63,748 nt of DNA from an uncultured Ruminococcus sp. (GCA_902760955.1 CACWIG010000018.1:1-63748), one strand, 5' to 3'. Counted from the first letter of the stretch, positions 1-9,590 are shown. The notes: generated from the sequence alone by a model not told the origin. Numbers and translations are program-made.

Positions 1-1
1 T

Positions 2-229
2 TACTGTCATAGTGCAAGATTAATTATTGAACTTGATGGCTCACAACATTACGAGGAGAAAGGATTAATAAAAGATAAAATCAGGACAGAAAGAATTGAA
101 CAGCGAAATTTGATGGTTATTCGAATATCAAACAACGAAGTTAATAGAAATTTTGAGGGAGTATGTCAGTATATTGATATGATTATAAAAGAATCCCTCC
201 GTCAGTCTACGACTGACACCTCCCTTTAG
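2..229 (+). CDS. C-terminal end of a DUF559-type (endonuclease-like) protein, partial
   Basis: The frame is open from the window edge and gives the last 75 residues. It begins around YCHSARLIIELDGSQHY, which matches the C-terminal half of the DUF559 family (small proteins with a restriction-endonuclease-like fold): the IELDGSQHY strand, then a basic D-x-I-R-x-E-R helix and a final V-I-R-I strand. The family's cellular role is poorly known. The last residues, about ESLRQSTTDTSL, are encoded by an inverted-repeat element that also supplies the stop codon, so the native C-terminus has probably been replaced. The start lies outside the window. Confidence 0.7.
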   Translation, partial: YCHSARLIIELDGSQHYEEKGLIKDKIRTERIEQRNLMVIRISNNEVNRNFEGVCQYIDMIIKESLRQSTTDTSL

Positions 230-236
230 GCAAGGG
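190..236. repeat. Intergenic palindromic repeat overlapping the DUF559 stop codon
   Basis: Two inverted segments are visible: GTCAGTC/GACTGAC around TACGACT, and CCTCCCT paired with AGGGAGG around TTAGGCA. The shape resembles dispersed hairpin repeats common in gut Clostridia. It differs from the GTAG-footed repeats elsewhere in this window. It forms the 3' end of the upstream reading frame. Confidence 0.55.
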
Positions 237-327
237 AGGCTTTGAAAGAAAGTGCCTAAATGAAAATTTGTCGATAAATTCATTTACATATCGGGTGGTG
301 AAATCTAATATTCACCGTTATCCTATC

Positions 328-357
328 TTGACATATACACGTAAATGATATTATAAT
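328..357 (+). promoter_or_regulatory. Sigma-A-type promoter of iorAB
   Basis: A TTGACA box at 328-333 and TATAAT at 352-357 are separated by 18 bases, 25 bases before the iorA start. This would give a very short leader for the iorA-iorB operon. Confidence 0.7.
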
Positions 358-382
358 AAACAGATGGAAGGAATGATTGAAA

Positions 383-2116
383 ATGAAAAAACTTATGCTT
401 GGTAATGCCGCGGTTGCCCGTGGTGCATATGAGGCAGGTGTTTCTGTTGTTGCGTCTTATCCTGGAACGCCCAGCACAGAGATTACCGAAAATATTGTAA
501 AATATGATGAAATTTACGCAGAATGGTCACCAAATGAAAAGGTTGCCGCAGAGGTTGCTATCGGAGCATCCATTGCAGGTGCAAGAAGTATGTCTTGTAT
601 GAAGCACGTTGGTTTAAATGTTATGGCTGACCCGATTTTTACAGTTAGCTATACAGGCGTAAATGGCGGCTTGGTGTTCTGCGTTGCCGACGACCCGGGA
701 ATGCACTCCTCTCAGAACGAGCAGGACTCAAGACATTATGCTGAGGCGTCTAAGATTGCTATGCTTGAGCCGTCTGATTCCTATGAATGTAAGGAATTTA
801 CCAAAAAGGCTTTTGAATTGAGCGAGAGGTTTGATACACCTGTGTTCATTCGTTTGTCTACAAGGGTGTCGCATTCACAGAGCCTTGTGGAAGAAGAGGA
901 GCCAATAAAGCAGCCTTTAAAGCCCTATGAAAAAAATATTGATAAATATGTAATGATGCCTGCCAAGGCGATCAAACGACACGTTGTTGTAGAAAATCGT
1001 ATTGCTGATTTGACAGCTTTTGCTGAGAATTGCGAATTTAATAATATAGAAGACAACGGAAGTAAAATCGGTGTTATTGCCGCAGGTATTTCGTATATGT
1101 ATGCCAAAGAGGCATTGGACGACAGAGTTAATTATTTAAAACTCGGTATGGTTTATCCTCTGCCTGAAAAGTTAATACGTGATTTTGCGGACAAGTGTGA
1201 TAAGGTATATGTAATAGAAGAACTTGACCCCATTCTTGAAAAGCATTGCAGAGCGTTAGGCATAGACGTAATAGGAAAAGAAAAGTTCACTTTGCTTGGT
1301 GAGTATACACCTGCTATGATTAAAAAGGCAGTATTTGACGAAGAGCCTGCGGAGTTTTGTGAAATCGGAGAAGAAATACCTGCAAGACCGCCTGTATTAT
1401 GTGCAGGCTGTCCTCACAGAGGTACATTCTATGTGCTTAAAAAGTTGGGACTTTCAGTTGCAGGTGATATAGGCTGTTATACATTGGGGGCAATACCTCC
1501 TCTTGCAAGTGTTGACACTACAATTTGTATGGGAGCATCAATCAGTGCCGCTCTCGGTATGGCAAAAGCGAGAGGTGAGGAGTTTAACAAAAAGCTGGTG
1601 TCGGTTATCGGCGACTCCACTTTTATGCATTCGGGAATTACGGGATTGGTTGACATAGTTTATAACAAGGGTGCCAATACTGTTATTATTCTTGATAATT
1701 CCATTACGGGTATGACAGGACACCAGGACAACCCGACAACAGGTTACACAATCAGAGGAGAAGAAACAAAGCAGGTGAACCTTGTTGCGTTGTGCAAGTC
1801 GATAGGTGTGGGAAGTGTTGTTGTCGCTGACCCCTTTGATGTTAAGAATTTTGAAAAGGTAGTTAAAGCCGAAGTTGAGAAGGACGAGCCATCTGTTATT
1901 ATCGCTCAAAGACCTTGTGCTTTGTTAAAGAGTGTTAAGTACACAGGCAAGTGCAAAATAAATGACAACTGCAAGAAGTGCAAAATGTGTATGAAGCTTG
2001 GCTGTCCCGCAATCTCTTTTGACGGCGAAAAAATTGTGATAGACGAAACCCTTTGCAATGGATGCGGACTTTGCTTCAATGTTTGTCCCTTCGGTGCAAT
2101 GGAGAAAGGAGAGTAA
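383..2116 (+). CDS. iorA: Indolepyruvate:ferredoxin oxidoreductase, alpha subunit
   Basis: IorA is the TPP- and Fe-S-containing subunit that oxidatively decarboxylates aryl pyruvates (from Trp, Phe, Tyr) to aryl-acyl-CoA, reducing ferredoxin in anaerobes. The 577-residue product starts MKKLMLGNAAVARGAYEAG, typical of the family. It has the VLCAGCPHRG segment near residue 335, a GDS...N TPP-binding motif near 407, and a C-terminal ferredoxin-like tail with two 4Fe-4S sets: C-x2-C-x2-C-x4-C-P (about 530) and C-x2-C-x2-C-x3-C-P (about 558). A TTG at 377 is also in frame, but ATG 383 fits the family N-terminus and sits 10 bases after GGAAGGA. iorB follows after 5 bases. Confidence 0.95.
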   Translation: MKKLMLGNAAVARGAYEAGVSVVASYPGTPSTEITENIVKYDEIYAEWSPNEKVAAEVAIGASIAGARSMSCMKHVGLNVMADPIFTVSYTGVNGGLVFCVADDPGMHSSQNEQDSRHYAEASKIAMLEPSDSYECKEFTKKAFELSERFDTPVFIRLSTRVSHSQSLVEEEEPIKQPLKPYEKNIDKYVMMPAKAIKRHVVVENRIADLTAFAENCEFNNIEDNGSKIGVIAAGISYMYAKEALDDRVNYLKLGMVYPLPEKLIRDFADKCDKVYVIEELDPILEKHCRALGIDVIGKEKFTLLGEYTPAMIKKAVFDEEPAEFCEIGEEIPARPPVLCAGCPHRGTFYVLKKLGLSVAGDIGCYTLGAIPPLASVDTTICMGASISAALGMAKARGEEFNKKLVSVIGDSTFMHSGITGLVDIVYNKGANTVIILDNSITGMTGHQDNPTTGYTIRGEETKQVNLVALCKSIGVGSVVVADPFDVKNFEKVVKAEVEKDEPSVIIAQRPCALLKSVKYTGKCKINDNCKKCKMCMKLGCPAISFDGEKIVIDETLCNGCGLCFNVCPFGAMEKGE

Positions 2117-2121
2117 TTACA

Positions 2122-2685
2122 ATGAATATTATGATTGTTGGCGTTGGCGGACAGGGAACGTTGCTTGCAAGCAGAATTCTCGGAAATACAGTTGTAAATG
2201 AAGGCTATGATGTTAAAGTGTCTGAGGTCCACGGTATGAGCCAAAGAGGAGGCAGTGTTGTTACATATGTTAAGTTCGGCGAGAAGGTATACTCTCCGAT
2301 TATAGATAAGGGCGAGGCCGACATAATTCTTGCCTTTGAGATGCTTGAGGCATACAGAGCATTGCCGTTTTTGAAAAAGGGCGGAAAGATGCTTGTCAAT
2401 ACTCAGAATATGGACCCTATGCCCGTTATTACAGGTGCTATGGAATATCCTGAAAACATAGAAGAAAAACTTGCGAAAAAGGTTGATTTAACAACGGTTG
2501 ATGCACTTAAGTATGCGACAGAAGCAGGAAATATCAAAGCCGTAAATGTTGTTCTGATAGGTGTTATGGCTAAAAACACTGATATTGCTTACGAAAAATG
2601 GGTTGAAACGATTAAGACTTCAACTCCTGCTAAGTTCCTTGATTCAAATCTGAAGGCCTTTGAACTTGGCTATAATCTGAAGTAA
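2122..2685 (+). CDS. iorB: Indolepyruvate:ferredoxin oxidoreductase, beta subunit
   Basis: IorB is the small gamma-domain-like subunit that pairs with IorA. The 187-residue product opens MNIMIVGVGGQGTLLASRIL, the glycine-rich motif of the POR gamma family, followed by the EVHGMSQRGGSV segment. The frame is open upstream into iorA, but the ATG at 2122 lies 5 bases after the iorA stop behind the GAAAGGAGAG at 2104-2113 and matches family starts. Co-transcription with iorA is expected. Confidence 0.94.
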   Translation: MNIMIVGVGGQGTLLASRILGNTVVNEGYDVKVSEVHGMSQRGGSVVTYVKFGEKVYSPIIDKGEADIILAFEMLEAYRALPFLKKGGKMLVNTQNMDPMPVITGAMEYPENIEEKLAKKVDLTTVDALKYATEAGNIKAVNVVLIGVMAKNTDIAYEKWVETIKTSTPAKFLDSNLKAFELGYNLK

Positions 2686-2705
2686 TCTAAGGGGTGATAC
2701 AGCAG

Positions 2706-3503
2706 ATGTTAATTGACTTTCACACACATTGTTTTCCTGATAAAATTGCACCAAAAGCCCTTGAAAAGCTGGCATATTCTTCGGGAGGTATAGAATATTA
2801 TACTGACGGAACCATAGGCGGACTGAAAAAATCTATGGGGGAGGAAGGTGTAGATGCGGCAGTTATTTTAAATATTGCCACAAATGAGCATCAGATGGAA
2901 AGTGTCAATAACTTTGCTGCCTCTGTAAATAATAATTCTGATATTTTCGCATTTGGCTCTGTTTACCCTGATGCAAAAAATGCATTGGACGAACTTGAGA
3001 GAATTAAAAGCCTGGGATTAAAGGGTGTGAAATTACATCCTGAATATCAGAAGTTTTATGTAGATGACGAAAAAATGAAGCCTATTTATAAAAAGATATC
3101 TCAGCTTGGACTTATCCTTGTGTTTCACGCAGGATATGATTATGGTGCTGAGTTGCCTTTTCACGGTCTGCCCACTAACTTTAAAAATGCATTAAAGTGG
3201 ATAGATACCCCGACTGTTGCTGCTCATTGGGGCGGTATTGACTGCGGTATAGAGGTACTTGAAATGCTGTGCGGTACAGATTTATATTTTGATACGTCTT
3301 TTGGATATTGCCAAATGCCTCGTGAGATAGCAATGAAAATTATAGAAAAACACGGTGCTGATAAAATGCTGTTTGCTACCGATTCGCCTTGGCGTACAAG
3401 AGCGATGGAAAAGCGGTTTTTAAATACTCTTGAACTTTCGGACTCGGAATTAGATGCGATATACAACGGAAACGCAAAGAGGTTGCTTGGGATAAACCAA
3501 TAA
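2706..3503 (+). CDS. Amidohydrolase family protein (TIM-barrel metal hydrolase)
   Basis: The 265-residue product has amidohydrolase-2 features: an N-terminal DFHTHCFP with the H-x-H metal ligands (H6, H8), KLHPEYQ, a FHAGYD histidine, AAHWGG and a late FATDSPW aspartate. Such proteins hydrolyse or decarboxylate small substrates; the substrate here cannot be told. A GTG at 2694 is in frame, but ATG 2706 follows the AAGGGG at 2689-2694 with usable spacing and fits the family. It lies 20 bases after iorB, so it may be the third gene of that operon, which hints at aryl-acid metabolism but does not show it. Confidence 0.85.
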   Translation: MLIDFHTHCFPDKIAPKALEKLAYSSGGIEYYTDGTIGGLKKSMGEEGVDAAVILNIATNEHQMESVNNFAASVNNNSDIFAFGSVYPDAKNALDELERIKSLGLKGVKLHPEYQKFYVDDEKMKPIYKKISQLGLILVFHAGYDYGAELPFHGLPTNFKNALKWIDTPTVAAHWGGIDCGIEVLEMLCGTDLYFDTSFGYCQMPREIAMKIIEKHGADKMLFATDSPWRTRAMEKRFLNTLELSDSELDAIYNGNAKRLLGINQ

Positions 3504-3527
3504 ATTTAAAAATATAAAAAATTGTTG

Positions 3528-3556
3528 TTGACAAATGTATTTTGATGTGTTAAAAT
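3528..3556 (+). promoter_or_regulatory. Promoter of rplU-rpmA
   Basis: TTGACA at 3528-3533 and TAAAAT at 3551-3556 with exactly 17 bases between them. It directly precedes the putative L21 leader. Confidence 0.8.
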
Positions 3557-3564
3557 ATATCGGT

Positions 3565-3640
3565 AAACCGCTCTGAAGAGGTTTGTATAAGAATATTATG
3601 ATATTCACCTCAATGGCGAGTCTTGGGTAATAGGAGGAAT
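3565..3640 (+). ncRNA. Probable ribosomal protein L21 leader RNA
   Basis: The 5' untranslated region of rplU holds conserved-looking blocks: ACCGCTCTGAAGAGGT, which can form a hairpin, and GGCGAGTCTTGGGTAA just before the Shine-Dalgarno AGGAGG. Firmicutes often carry a structured L21 leader here that mediates autogenous control by the ribosomal protein. The match is from memory of the motif's layout, not a covariance search. Confidence 0.5.
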
Positions 3641-3646
3641 TACAAA

Positions 3647-3955
3647 ATGTACGCAATTATTGAAACAGGCGGTAAGCAGTACAAGGTAGAACAGGGCGAT
3701 GTAGTTTTCATCGAAAAGCTCGGCGTTGAAGAAGGCGAAACCGTTACATTTGATAAGGTTCTTGCAATCGGCGGCGAAGATGCTAAATTTGGTGCTCCTT
3801 ACGTTGATGGTGCAACTGTTACAGCTTCTGTTGTTAAAAACGGCAAGGACAAGAAGATAATCGTTTATAAGTACAAGCCTAAAAAGGGTTATCACAAAAA
3901 GCAGGGCCACAGACAGCCCTACACAAAGGTAGAGATTACAGCTATCAACGCATAA
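3647..3955 (+). CDS. rplU: 50S ribosomal protein L21
   Basis: The 102-residue product [18 protein letters not shown]... is a standard bacterial L21, a 23S rRNA-binding protein of the large subunit, ending with the K-x-G-Y-x-K-K-x-G-H-R-Q-P-Y-T signature ([17 protein letters not shown]). ATG 3647 follows AGGAGG with 8 bases spacing. It leads the rplU-rpmA pair. The usual Firmicutes prp gene is absent between the two. Confidence 0.98.
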   Translation: MYAIIETGGKQYKVEQGDVVFIEKLGVEEGETVTFDKVLAIGGEDAKFGAPYVDGATVTASVVKNGKDKKIIVYKYKPKKGYHKKQGHRQPYTKVEITAINA

Positions 3956-3999
3956 CTTAAGGTTATGAGAACTATATTGATTTAAAGGAGTGATATAAA

Positions 4000-4260
4000 A
4001 TGGCTCATAAGAAAGGTATGGGTAGTACCAAGAACGGTAGAGATTCAGAGTCCAAACGTCTTGGCGTAAAGAAGGGCGACGGTCAGCACGTTCTCGCAGG
4101 TAACATTTTGGTTCGTCAGCGCGGAACAAAAATCCATCCCGGTATCAATGTAGGTAAGGGCAGTGATGATACTCTCTTTGCATTGACAAACGGTAAGGTT
4201 AAGTTTGAGCGTTTAGGAAAGAGCAAGAAACAGGTTTCTGTTTACGAAATTGCTCAGTAA
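4000..4260 (+). CDS. rpmA: 50S ribosomal protein L27 (no N-terminal extension)
   Basis: The 86-residue L27 starts [16 protein letters not shown], so the mature N-terminus that reaches the peptidyl-transferase centre is encoded directly. Many Firmicutes encode a roughly 9-residue extension removed by the protease Prp. Here a TGA stop is in frame three codons upstream of the ATG and no prp gene lies between rplU and rpmA, so no extension is possible. AAAGGAG precedes the start. A terminator follows. Confidence 0.97.
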   Translation: MAHKKGMGSTKNGRDSESKRLGVKKGDGQHVLAGNILVRQRGTKIHPGINVGKGSDDTLFALTNGKVKFERLGKSKKQVSVYEIAQ

Positions 4261-5616
<1,356 letters not shown>

Positions 5617-5716
5617 GTCACATGATTGAATGAAAGTTGTTTATGAAGAAAATAATAAGTCGGCAAGCAGAATATATATTTTTATGAAAAAATCTAAGTA
5701 TCTGCAAAAAAAATAC

Positions 5717-5745
5717 TTGACAAATGAAGAATTTTCTGATATCAT
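5717..5745 (+). promoter_or_regulatory. Promoter of tRNA-Met
   Basis: TTGACA at 5717-5722, 17-base spacer, TATCAT at 5740-5745, 34 bases before the mature tRNA. Confidence 0.7.
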
Positions 5746-5779
5746 ATTTATCGTGCCTGTGATGAACAGGCAATAATAT

Positions 5780-5856
5780 GGCGGTATAGCTCAGCTGGCT
5801 AGAGCACACGGTTCATACCCGTGGTGTCACTGGTTCGATCCCGGTTACCGCTACCA
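5780..5856 (+). tRNA. tRNA-Met (CAT), elongator type
   Basis: A full cloverleaf is visible: acceptor GGCGGTA/TACCGCT, D-arm AGCTCAGCTGG, anticodon stem CACGG/CCGTG around TTCATAC (anticodon CAT), T-arm ACTGG-TTCGATC-CCGGT, and an encoded CCA. The first acceptor pair is G-U, not the C-A mismatch of initiator tRNA, so elongator Met is likely. A CAT anticodon could also be a tRNA-Ile2 modified by TilS, but the body resembles elongator Met. Confidence 0.93.
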
Positions 5857-5860
5857 AAAC

Positions 5861-5895
5861 AAAAATCCTATCGTAAGATGGGATTTTTTGTTTTG
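5861..5895 (+). terminator. Terminator after tRNA-Met
   Basis: AAAAATCC-TATC pairs with GATG-GGATTTTT around GTAA, followed by a T-rich run, right after the encoded CCA. Confidence 0.75.
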
Positions 5896-5953
5896 TATTA
5901 TTAATTATTCATTAAGAAAGGGTTTTTGTAATGAATAATGAATAATAGAGGTC

Positions 5954-6039
5954 GTTTTCCTTGCGGAAAACTTGAATTTATATAATATACTCAATTCACA
6001 GCAAAAATTTAATAATAGGATATCTGAATTGTTAATATT
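5954..6039 (+). repeat. AT-rich dispersed repeat with GTTTTCC-TTGC-GGAAAAC palindrome, copy 1
   Basis: A 7-bp palindrome is followed by AATTTATATAATATAC and AATTCACAGCAAAA. Nearly the same series occurs at 9663-9760, and the palindrome alone again at 55571-55588. The copy fills the tRNA to deoR gap, where no gene is seen. Confidence 0.6.
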
Positions 6040-6110
6040 ACACGATTAATTATACAGAAGGTTGAAGCCTGATTTTCGGGGACCCTTAACCTATTCTGAA
6101 ACCAAAGCAA

Positions 6111-6833
6111 TTAAGGAGCGGATATTGGAAAGGGAATATTTTCATCACATATTATATCGTCTACATCCTTGTAACTACAAAGATTATACATATATTCTTT
6201 TCCAATCTTTTCGCTTGTGCAAAGGAAAACATTTTTCTTTGAATTTTCCATCATTATCTTTCTCATATCAGTTTCTTCTATGGAACTATCACTTAATATT
6301 CCGTTATTAGAAATCCCTCTACATGAAAATAAAAATAAATCTGCATTGAAATTCTTGATAAAATCCTGTGCTAAAGTACCAACATAAGCAACAGAATTTT
6401 CTAACAATGCTCCTCCGGTAGAAAATGAATTAATTTTCAATTCGGCAAGTTTCAAGGAGTTTTTCGGACTGTTTGTTATGATAGTAAGATTTTTATATTT
6501 TGGCAGGTATTTAATAACACAGGACACAGTTGATGATGCATCAAGAAAAATAACATAGTCATCTTTAATAAATTCACTTGCTTTAAATGCAACCGTTTCT
6601 TTTGATTGTTTATTTTCCATTTCACGTAAAACTAAAGGCACTTCTGCATTGACATCGTTATTGATTACTGCTCCGCCAAATGTGCGTTTAATTTTGTTTT
6701 CCAAAGCAAGAGTGCGTAAATCCCGCCTTATGGTTGGTTCACTTGTATGTAATTGTTTTGCAAGAAAATGAACACTTGCCGATGTCCTTTGTTTTAATAT
6801 ATCAATTATTTGTTCGTGTCTTTCTATATACAA
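6111..6833 (-). CDS. DeoR/GlpR-family transcriptional regulator
   Basis: The 240-residue product has an N-terminal DeoR winged helix-turn-helix (about 4-58, with HTSEPTIRRDLRTL and a following FGGA) and a C-terminal sugar-phosphate-sensing domain with FLDASSTV, TNS and a late GG. Family members repress sugar or polyol catabolic genes and are released by a phosphorylated intermediate. It is divergent from the dehydrogenase gene at 6994, with overlapping promoters in the 160-base gap, so it probably controls 6994-9485 and itself. The inducer is unknown. Confidence 0.9.
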   Translation of the reverse strand: MYIERHEQIIDILKQRTSASVHFLAKQLHTSEPTIRRDLRTLALENKIKRTFGGAVINNDVNAEVPLVLREMENKQSKETVAFKASEFIKDDYVIFLDASSTVSCVIKYLPKYKNLTIITNSPKNSLKLAELKINSFSTGGALLENSVAYVGTLAQDFIKNFNADLFLFSCRGISNNGILSDSSIEETDMRKIMMENSKKNVFLCTSEKIGKEYMYNLCSYKDVDDIICDENIPFPISAP

Positions 6834-6878
6834 TGTATCCTACCTCCTGTGTGATTATTTGCTTTCGAATTTGATTAA

Positions 6879-6930
6879 ATTCTACCAAAATAGTGATTGA
6901 TTGTCAACTTATTCGCCAAATATTGATAAT
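6879..6930. promoter_or_regulatory. Divergent overlapping promoters of deoR-type gene and sugar operon
   Basis: Minus strand: TTGACA (6902-6907), 17 bases, TAGAAT (6879-6884), driving the regulator. Plus strand: TTGTCA (6901-6906), 18 bases, GATAAT (6925-6930), driving the dehydrogenase operon. The two -35 boxes occupy the same palindromic TTGTCAA bases, so one bound repressor could block both. Confidence 0.65.
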
Positions 6931-6993
6931 TTGTGATTTTGTTGATATACTTTCAACAGAATTACAGATTGTTAAAAGGAAGAGATTTATATT

Positions 6994-7977
6994 ATGAAAG
7001 TGTTAAATTTGTATGGTGTTAATGATTTGCGTTTAGATGAAAAGGATATGCCGATTTGTAAGGCAGATGAGGTTTTAGTAAAGGTCAAGTATTGTGGAAT
7101 TTGCGGAAGTGATATTCAGCGAGTTTATGCCAAAGGTACCTATCATTTTCCTACTGTAATAGGACATGAATTTTCAGGTGTTGTTAAATATGATACTGAA
7201 AATAAGTTAACGGGGAAAAAGGTTGCGGTGTTTCCACTACTGCCGTGTTTTAACTGTGAATCATGCGAAAAAGGAAACTACGCATCGTGTAGTGATTACG
7301 ACTATTACGGATCACGCAGAGATGGTGGTATGGCAGAATATATTGCGGTCAAGCGGTGGAATCTGATAGTGTTAAATGATTCCGTACCTATAGAACAAGG
7401 TGCAATGCTTGAGCCGGTAGCAGTTGCAAGACATGCAACTATGAAGCTTGGTAATATACAGGGAATGAACATTCTTATTTCCGGAGCAGGACCGATCGGA
7501 CTTATTGCTGCACAGTGGAGCAAATTATTTGGTGCAAAGGCAATTTATTTTTTTGATATAGATAAGCAAAAGATTGATTTTGCAAAAAAAATGGGATTTT
7601 ATGAGTATAACAACGATGAGATTGATGCTGCGATTGAAGGTACCGGTGCATCCGATGCATTATCGCACTGTTTAAAAGCATTAAAAGCAGGTGGTAAAAT
7701 TACATTAATGGGAAATCCAATAAGGGAGATTGCTCTTTCGCAAAATGATTATTGGGATATTTTAAGAAAAGAATTACAACTTTTTGGCACGTGGAATTCT
7801 TCTTATAATGATACTGTAAATGATTGGAAAGAGGGCGTAGATGCAATTACACGCGGAGATATTAATCTTGAACCGTTGATAACCCATAAATATAAACTTG
7901 AGCAATATAAGGAAGCTTTTGAACTAATGTATAAGCGAAAAGAATTCTATAATAAAGTTATGTTTCAAATTAATTGA
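6994..7977 (+). CDS. Zinc-dependent medium-chain dehydrogenase, galactitol-1-phosphate/sorbitol dehydrogenase type
   Basis: The 327-residue MDR-superfamily protein probably oxidises a polyol or polyol phosphate to a ketose form with NAD(P)+. Catalytic zinc ligands C37 (YCGICGSD) and H58/E59 (GHEF) are present, and the structural-zinc cysteines C85, C88, C91 and C99 are all kept. The Rossmann motif is GAGPIGLIAA near 163. The FPLLPC and YGSRRDGGMAEY segments resemble GatD-like galactitol-1-phosphate 5-dehydrogenases. It is the first gene of a three-gene set with an epimerase and a phosphodiesterase. The exact substrate is not visible. Confidence 0.88.
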   Translation: MKVLNLYGVNDLRLDEKDMPICKADEVLVKVKYCGICGSDIQRVYAKGTYHFPTVIGHEFSGVVKYDTENKLTGKKVAVFPLLPCFNCESCEKGNYASCSDYDYYGSRRDGGMAEYIAVKRWNLIVLNDSVPIEQGAMLEPVAVARHATMKLGNIQGMNILISGAGPIGLIAAQWSKLFGAKAIYFFDIDKQKIDFAKKMGFYEYNNDEIDAAIEGTGASDALSHCLKALKAGGKITLMGNPIREIALSQNDYWDILRKELQLFGTWNSSYNDTVNDWKEGVDAITRGDINLEPLITHKYKLEQYKEAFELMYKRKEFYNKVMFQIN

Positions 7978-7994
7978 TAGAAAGGTGTCAGTAT

Positions 7995-8660
7995 ATGAAA
8001 AAGAAAATATCACCCTCAATTATGTGTGCAGATTTTATTAAACTTGAGGAAGTATTAGATGATTTTAAAAAATCTAAAATTGAGTACATACATGTAGACG
8101 TTATGGATGGGAACTTTGTTTCAAATTTCACTCTAGGGACAGATTTCTGTAAAGTACTTAAAAAATCAACCGATATTTCTCTTGATATACATCTTATGAT
8201 AGATCGTCCAGAGGACAAGCTGGCATGGTTTGGAATAAGCGAAGGCGACTATGTATCTGTTCACTATGAAAGCACGCCCCATATCTGCCGTGCACTGCAG
8301 CGCATACGAGATCTTGGTGGCAAACCTATGATAGCACTTAATCCGGGAACAAATGTATGCGTACTTGAAAATGTTCTTGAACTTATTGACGGAGTATTGA
8401 TTATGACCGTAAACCCAGGGTTTTCCGGACAGTCTCTTGTTCCCGGTTCTCTTAATAAAATTCGTAAGACAAGAGAATTTCTCGACATAAACGGATACCC
8501 TAATATCGATATAGAGGTTGACGGAAATGTTAGTTTTGAAAATGCACGCAAAATGAGTTCTGCGGGAGCAAATATATTTGTTGCAGGAACTTCCAGCATA
8601 TTTAACCCCAAATTTAATCTTGTTGATGGTGCTGTAAAATTACGAGAGTATATTAAATAA
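7995..8660 (+). CDS. rpe: Ribulose-phosphate 3-epimerase family protein
   Basis: The 221-residue TIM-barrel epimerase interconverts ketose phosphates at C3 (ribulose-5-P/xylulose-5-P, or allulose-6-P/fructose-6-P in the AlsE branch). Metal and catalytic residues are visible: HVDVMDG (H33, D35, D38), HLMID, TVNPGFSGQ, and EVDGNVS. It has IMCADF where most Rpe have ILSADF. An in-frame TTG at 7974 overlaps the upstream gene; ATG 7995 with an upstream AAAGG is preferred. Its place inside a sugar operon suggests an accessory paralogue rather than the pentose-pathway housekeeping copy. Confidence 0.88.
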   Translation: MKKKISPSIMCADFIKLEEVLDDFKKSKIEYIHVDVMDGNFVSNFTLGTDFCKVLKKSTDISLDIHLMIDRPEDKLAWFGISEGDYVSVHYESTPHICRALQRIRDLGGKPMIALNPGTNVCVLENVLELIDGVLIMTVNPGFSGQSLVPGSLNKIRKTREFLDINGYPNIDIEVDGNVSFENARKMSSAGANIFVAGTSSIFNPKFNLVDGAVKLREYIK

Positions 8661-8696
8661 TATATATTATTAATAATTATAAAGAAGAGGATTATA

Positions 8697-9485
8697 ATGA
8701 AAGGTATGAAAGAGCTATGGTTTAAAAGAGATGGACATATTCCCGTTCTCGGACATAGAGGAATTTGTGAAAAATATCCCGAAAACACAATGATATCGTT
8801 TGAAGCGGCAATAAATATCGGTGTTGATCTGATTGAATTTGATGTAAATGTGACGAAGGACGGCGAACTTGTAGTAATCCATGATAATTCAATCGATAGA
8901 ACCACTTATCATACGGGGCTTACGCGAGATTACACCTTAGCAGAACTTAAAAAGATTGATTTTGGATGTAAATTTTCCGAAGAATTTAAGGGGACTCAAA
9001 TCCCTACTCTTCGAGAACTGCTTTCTTATGTTTCGGAAAATACTGACACGCTGCTGTTAAATGTGGAAATTAAGGATTATTCTCATGAGGTCGTTGATGC
9101 AACAGTTGCGATGCTTTATGAATACAATCTTGCCGAGCGTTCGGTCATTGCTTGCTTTAATGCAGAAATCATTCGTTATGTGAAAGCTGTATATCCAGAA
9201 ATGCACACTCAAGGATTTCCCGGTCGTTATATGTCGAACTTTACAGAGGGTACTTATGATTGTATGTTCGGAATGGGTATTCCGATTCATTGGGGTGGTT
9301 GCACCGACGACTCGATAAAAAAGGATGTTGAGTTAGCACATTCACGAGGTATTCTTGCGTGGCTGTTTGTTGCGGATACACCCGAGGATGTTGAACGATG
9401 TGTAAAGTTTGATGCTGACAATATAACGGGAAACAATCCAGCGGTAGCACTTGAAGTTTTGAGAAAAATGGGACTTCACAGATAA
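8697..9485 (+). CDS. Glycerophosphodiester phosphodiesterase family protein
   Basis: The 262-residue GDPD-type TIM barrel cleaves phosphodiesters to an alcohol and a phosphomonoester. It keeps the first active-site block GHRG-x7-ENT (H20, R21), the metal-binding E and D of IEFDVNVTKDG, the second histidine VVIHD, the KDYSH segment and the late ADNITGNNP block. No signal peptide is seen, so it acts in the cytoplasm. It ends the operon begun at 6994. The operon context suggests a sugar- or polyol-phosphodiester rather than ordinary phospholipid head groups; that is inference. Confidence 0.88.
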   Translation: MKGMKELWFKRDGHIPVLGHRGICEKYPENTMISFEAAINIGVDLIEFDVNVTKDGELVVIHDNSIDRTTYHTGLTRDYTLAELKKIDFGCKFSEEFKGTQIPTLRELLSYVSENTDTLLLNVEIKDYSHEVVDATVAMLYEYNLAERSVIACFNAEIIRYVKAVYPEMHTQGFPGRYMSNFTEGTYDCMFGMGIPIHWGGCTDDSIKKDVELAHSRGILAWLFVADTPEDVERCVKFDADNITGNNPAVALEVLRKMGLHR

Positions 9486-9543
9486 TAACAATCTGCAGTT
9501 ATAGCTGTAAAATTCATCAGTATCTAAACCATTTGCATTTTCC

Positions 9544-9590
9544 AAAAGACAACGGCAATTTTCTATTAGAAGATTGTCGTTGTCTTTTGT
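9544..9590 (+). terminator. Terminator after the GDPD gene
   Basis: An 11-bp stem AAAAGACAACG/CGTTGTCTTTT closes a longer imperfect hairpin and merges into a T-rich end. Confidence 0.7.

Noticed and set aside
2053..2121. Extended N-terminus for IorB
   Set aside because: The upstream codons overlap iorA in another frame; the ATG at 2122 matches the family start.
5780..5856. Initiator tRNA
   Set aside because: The first acceptor pair is G-U, not the C-A mismatch of initiator tRNA.
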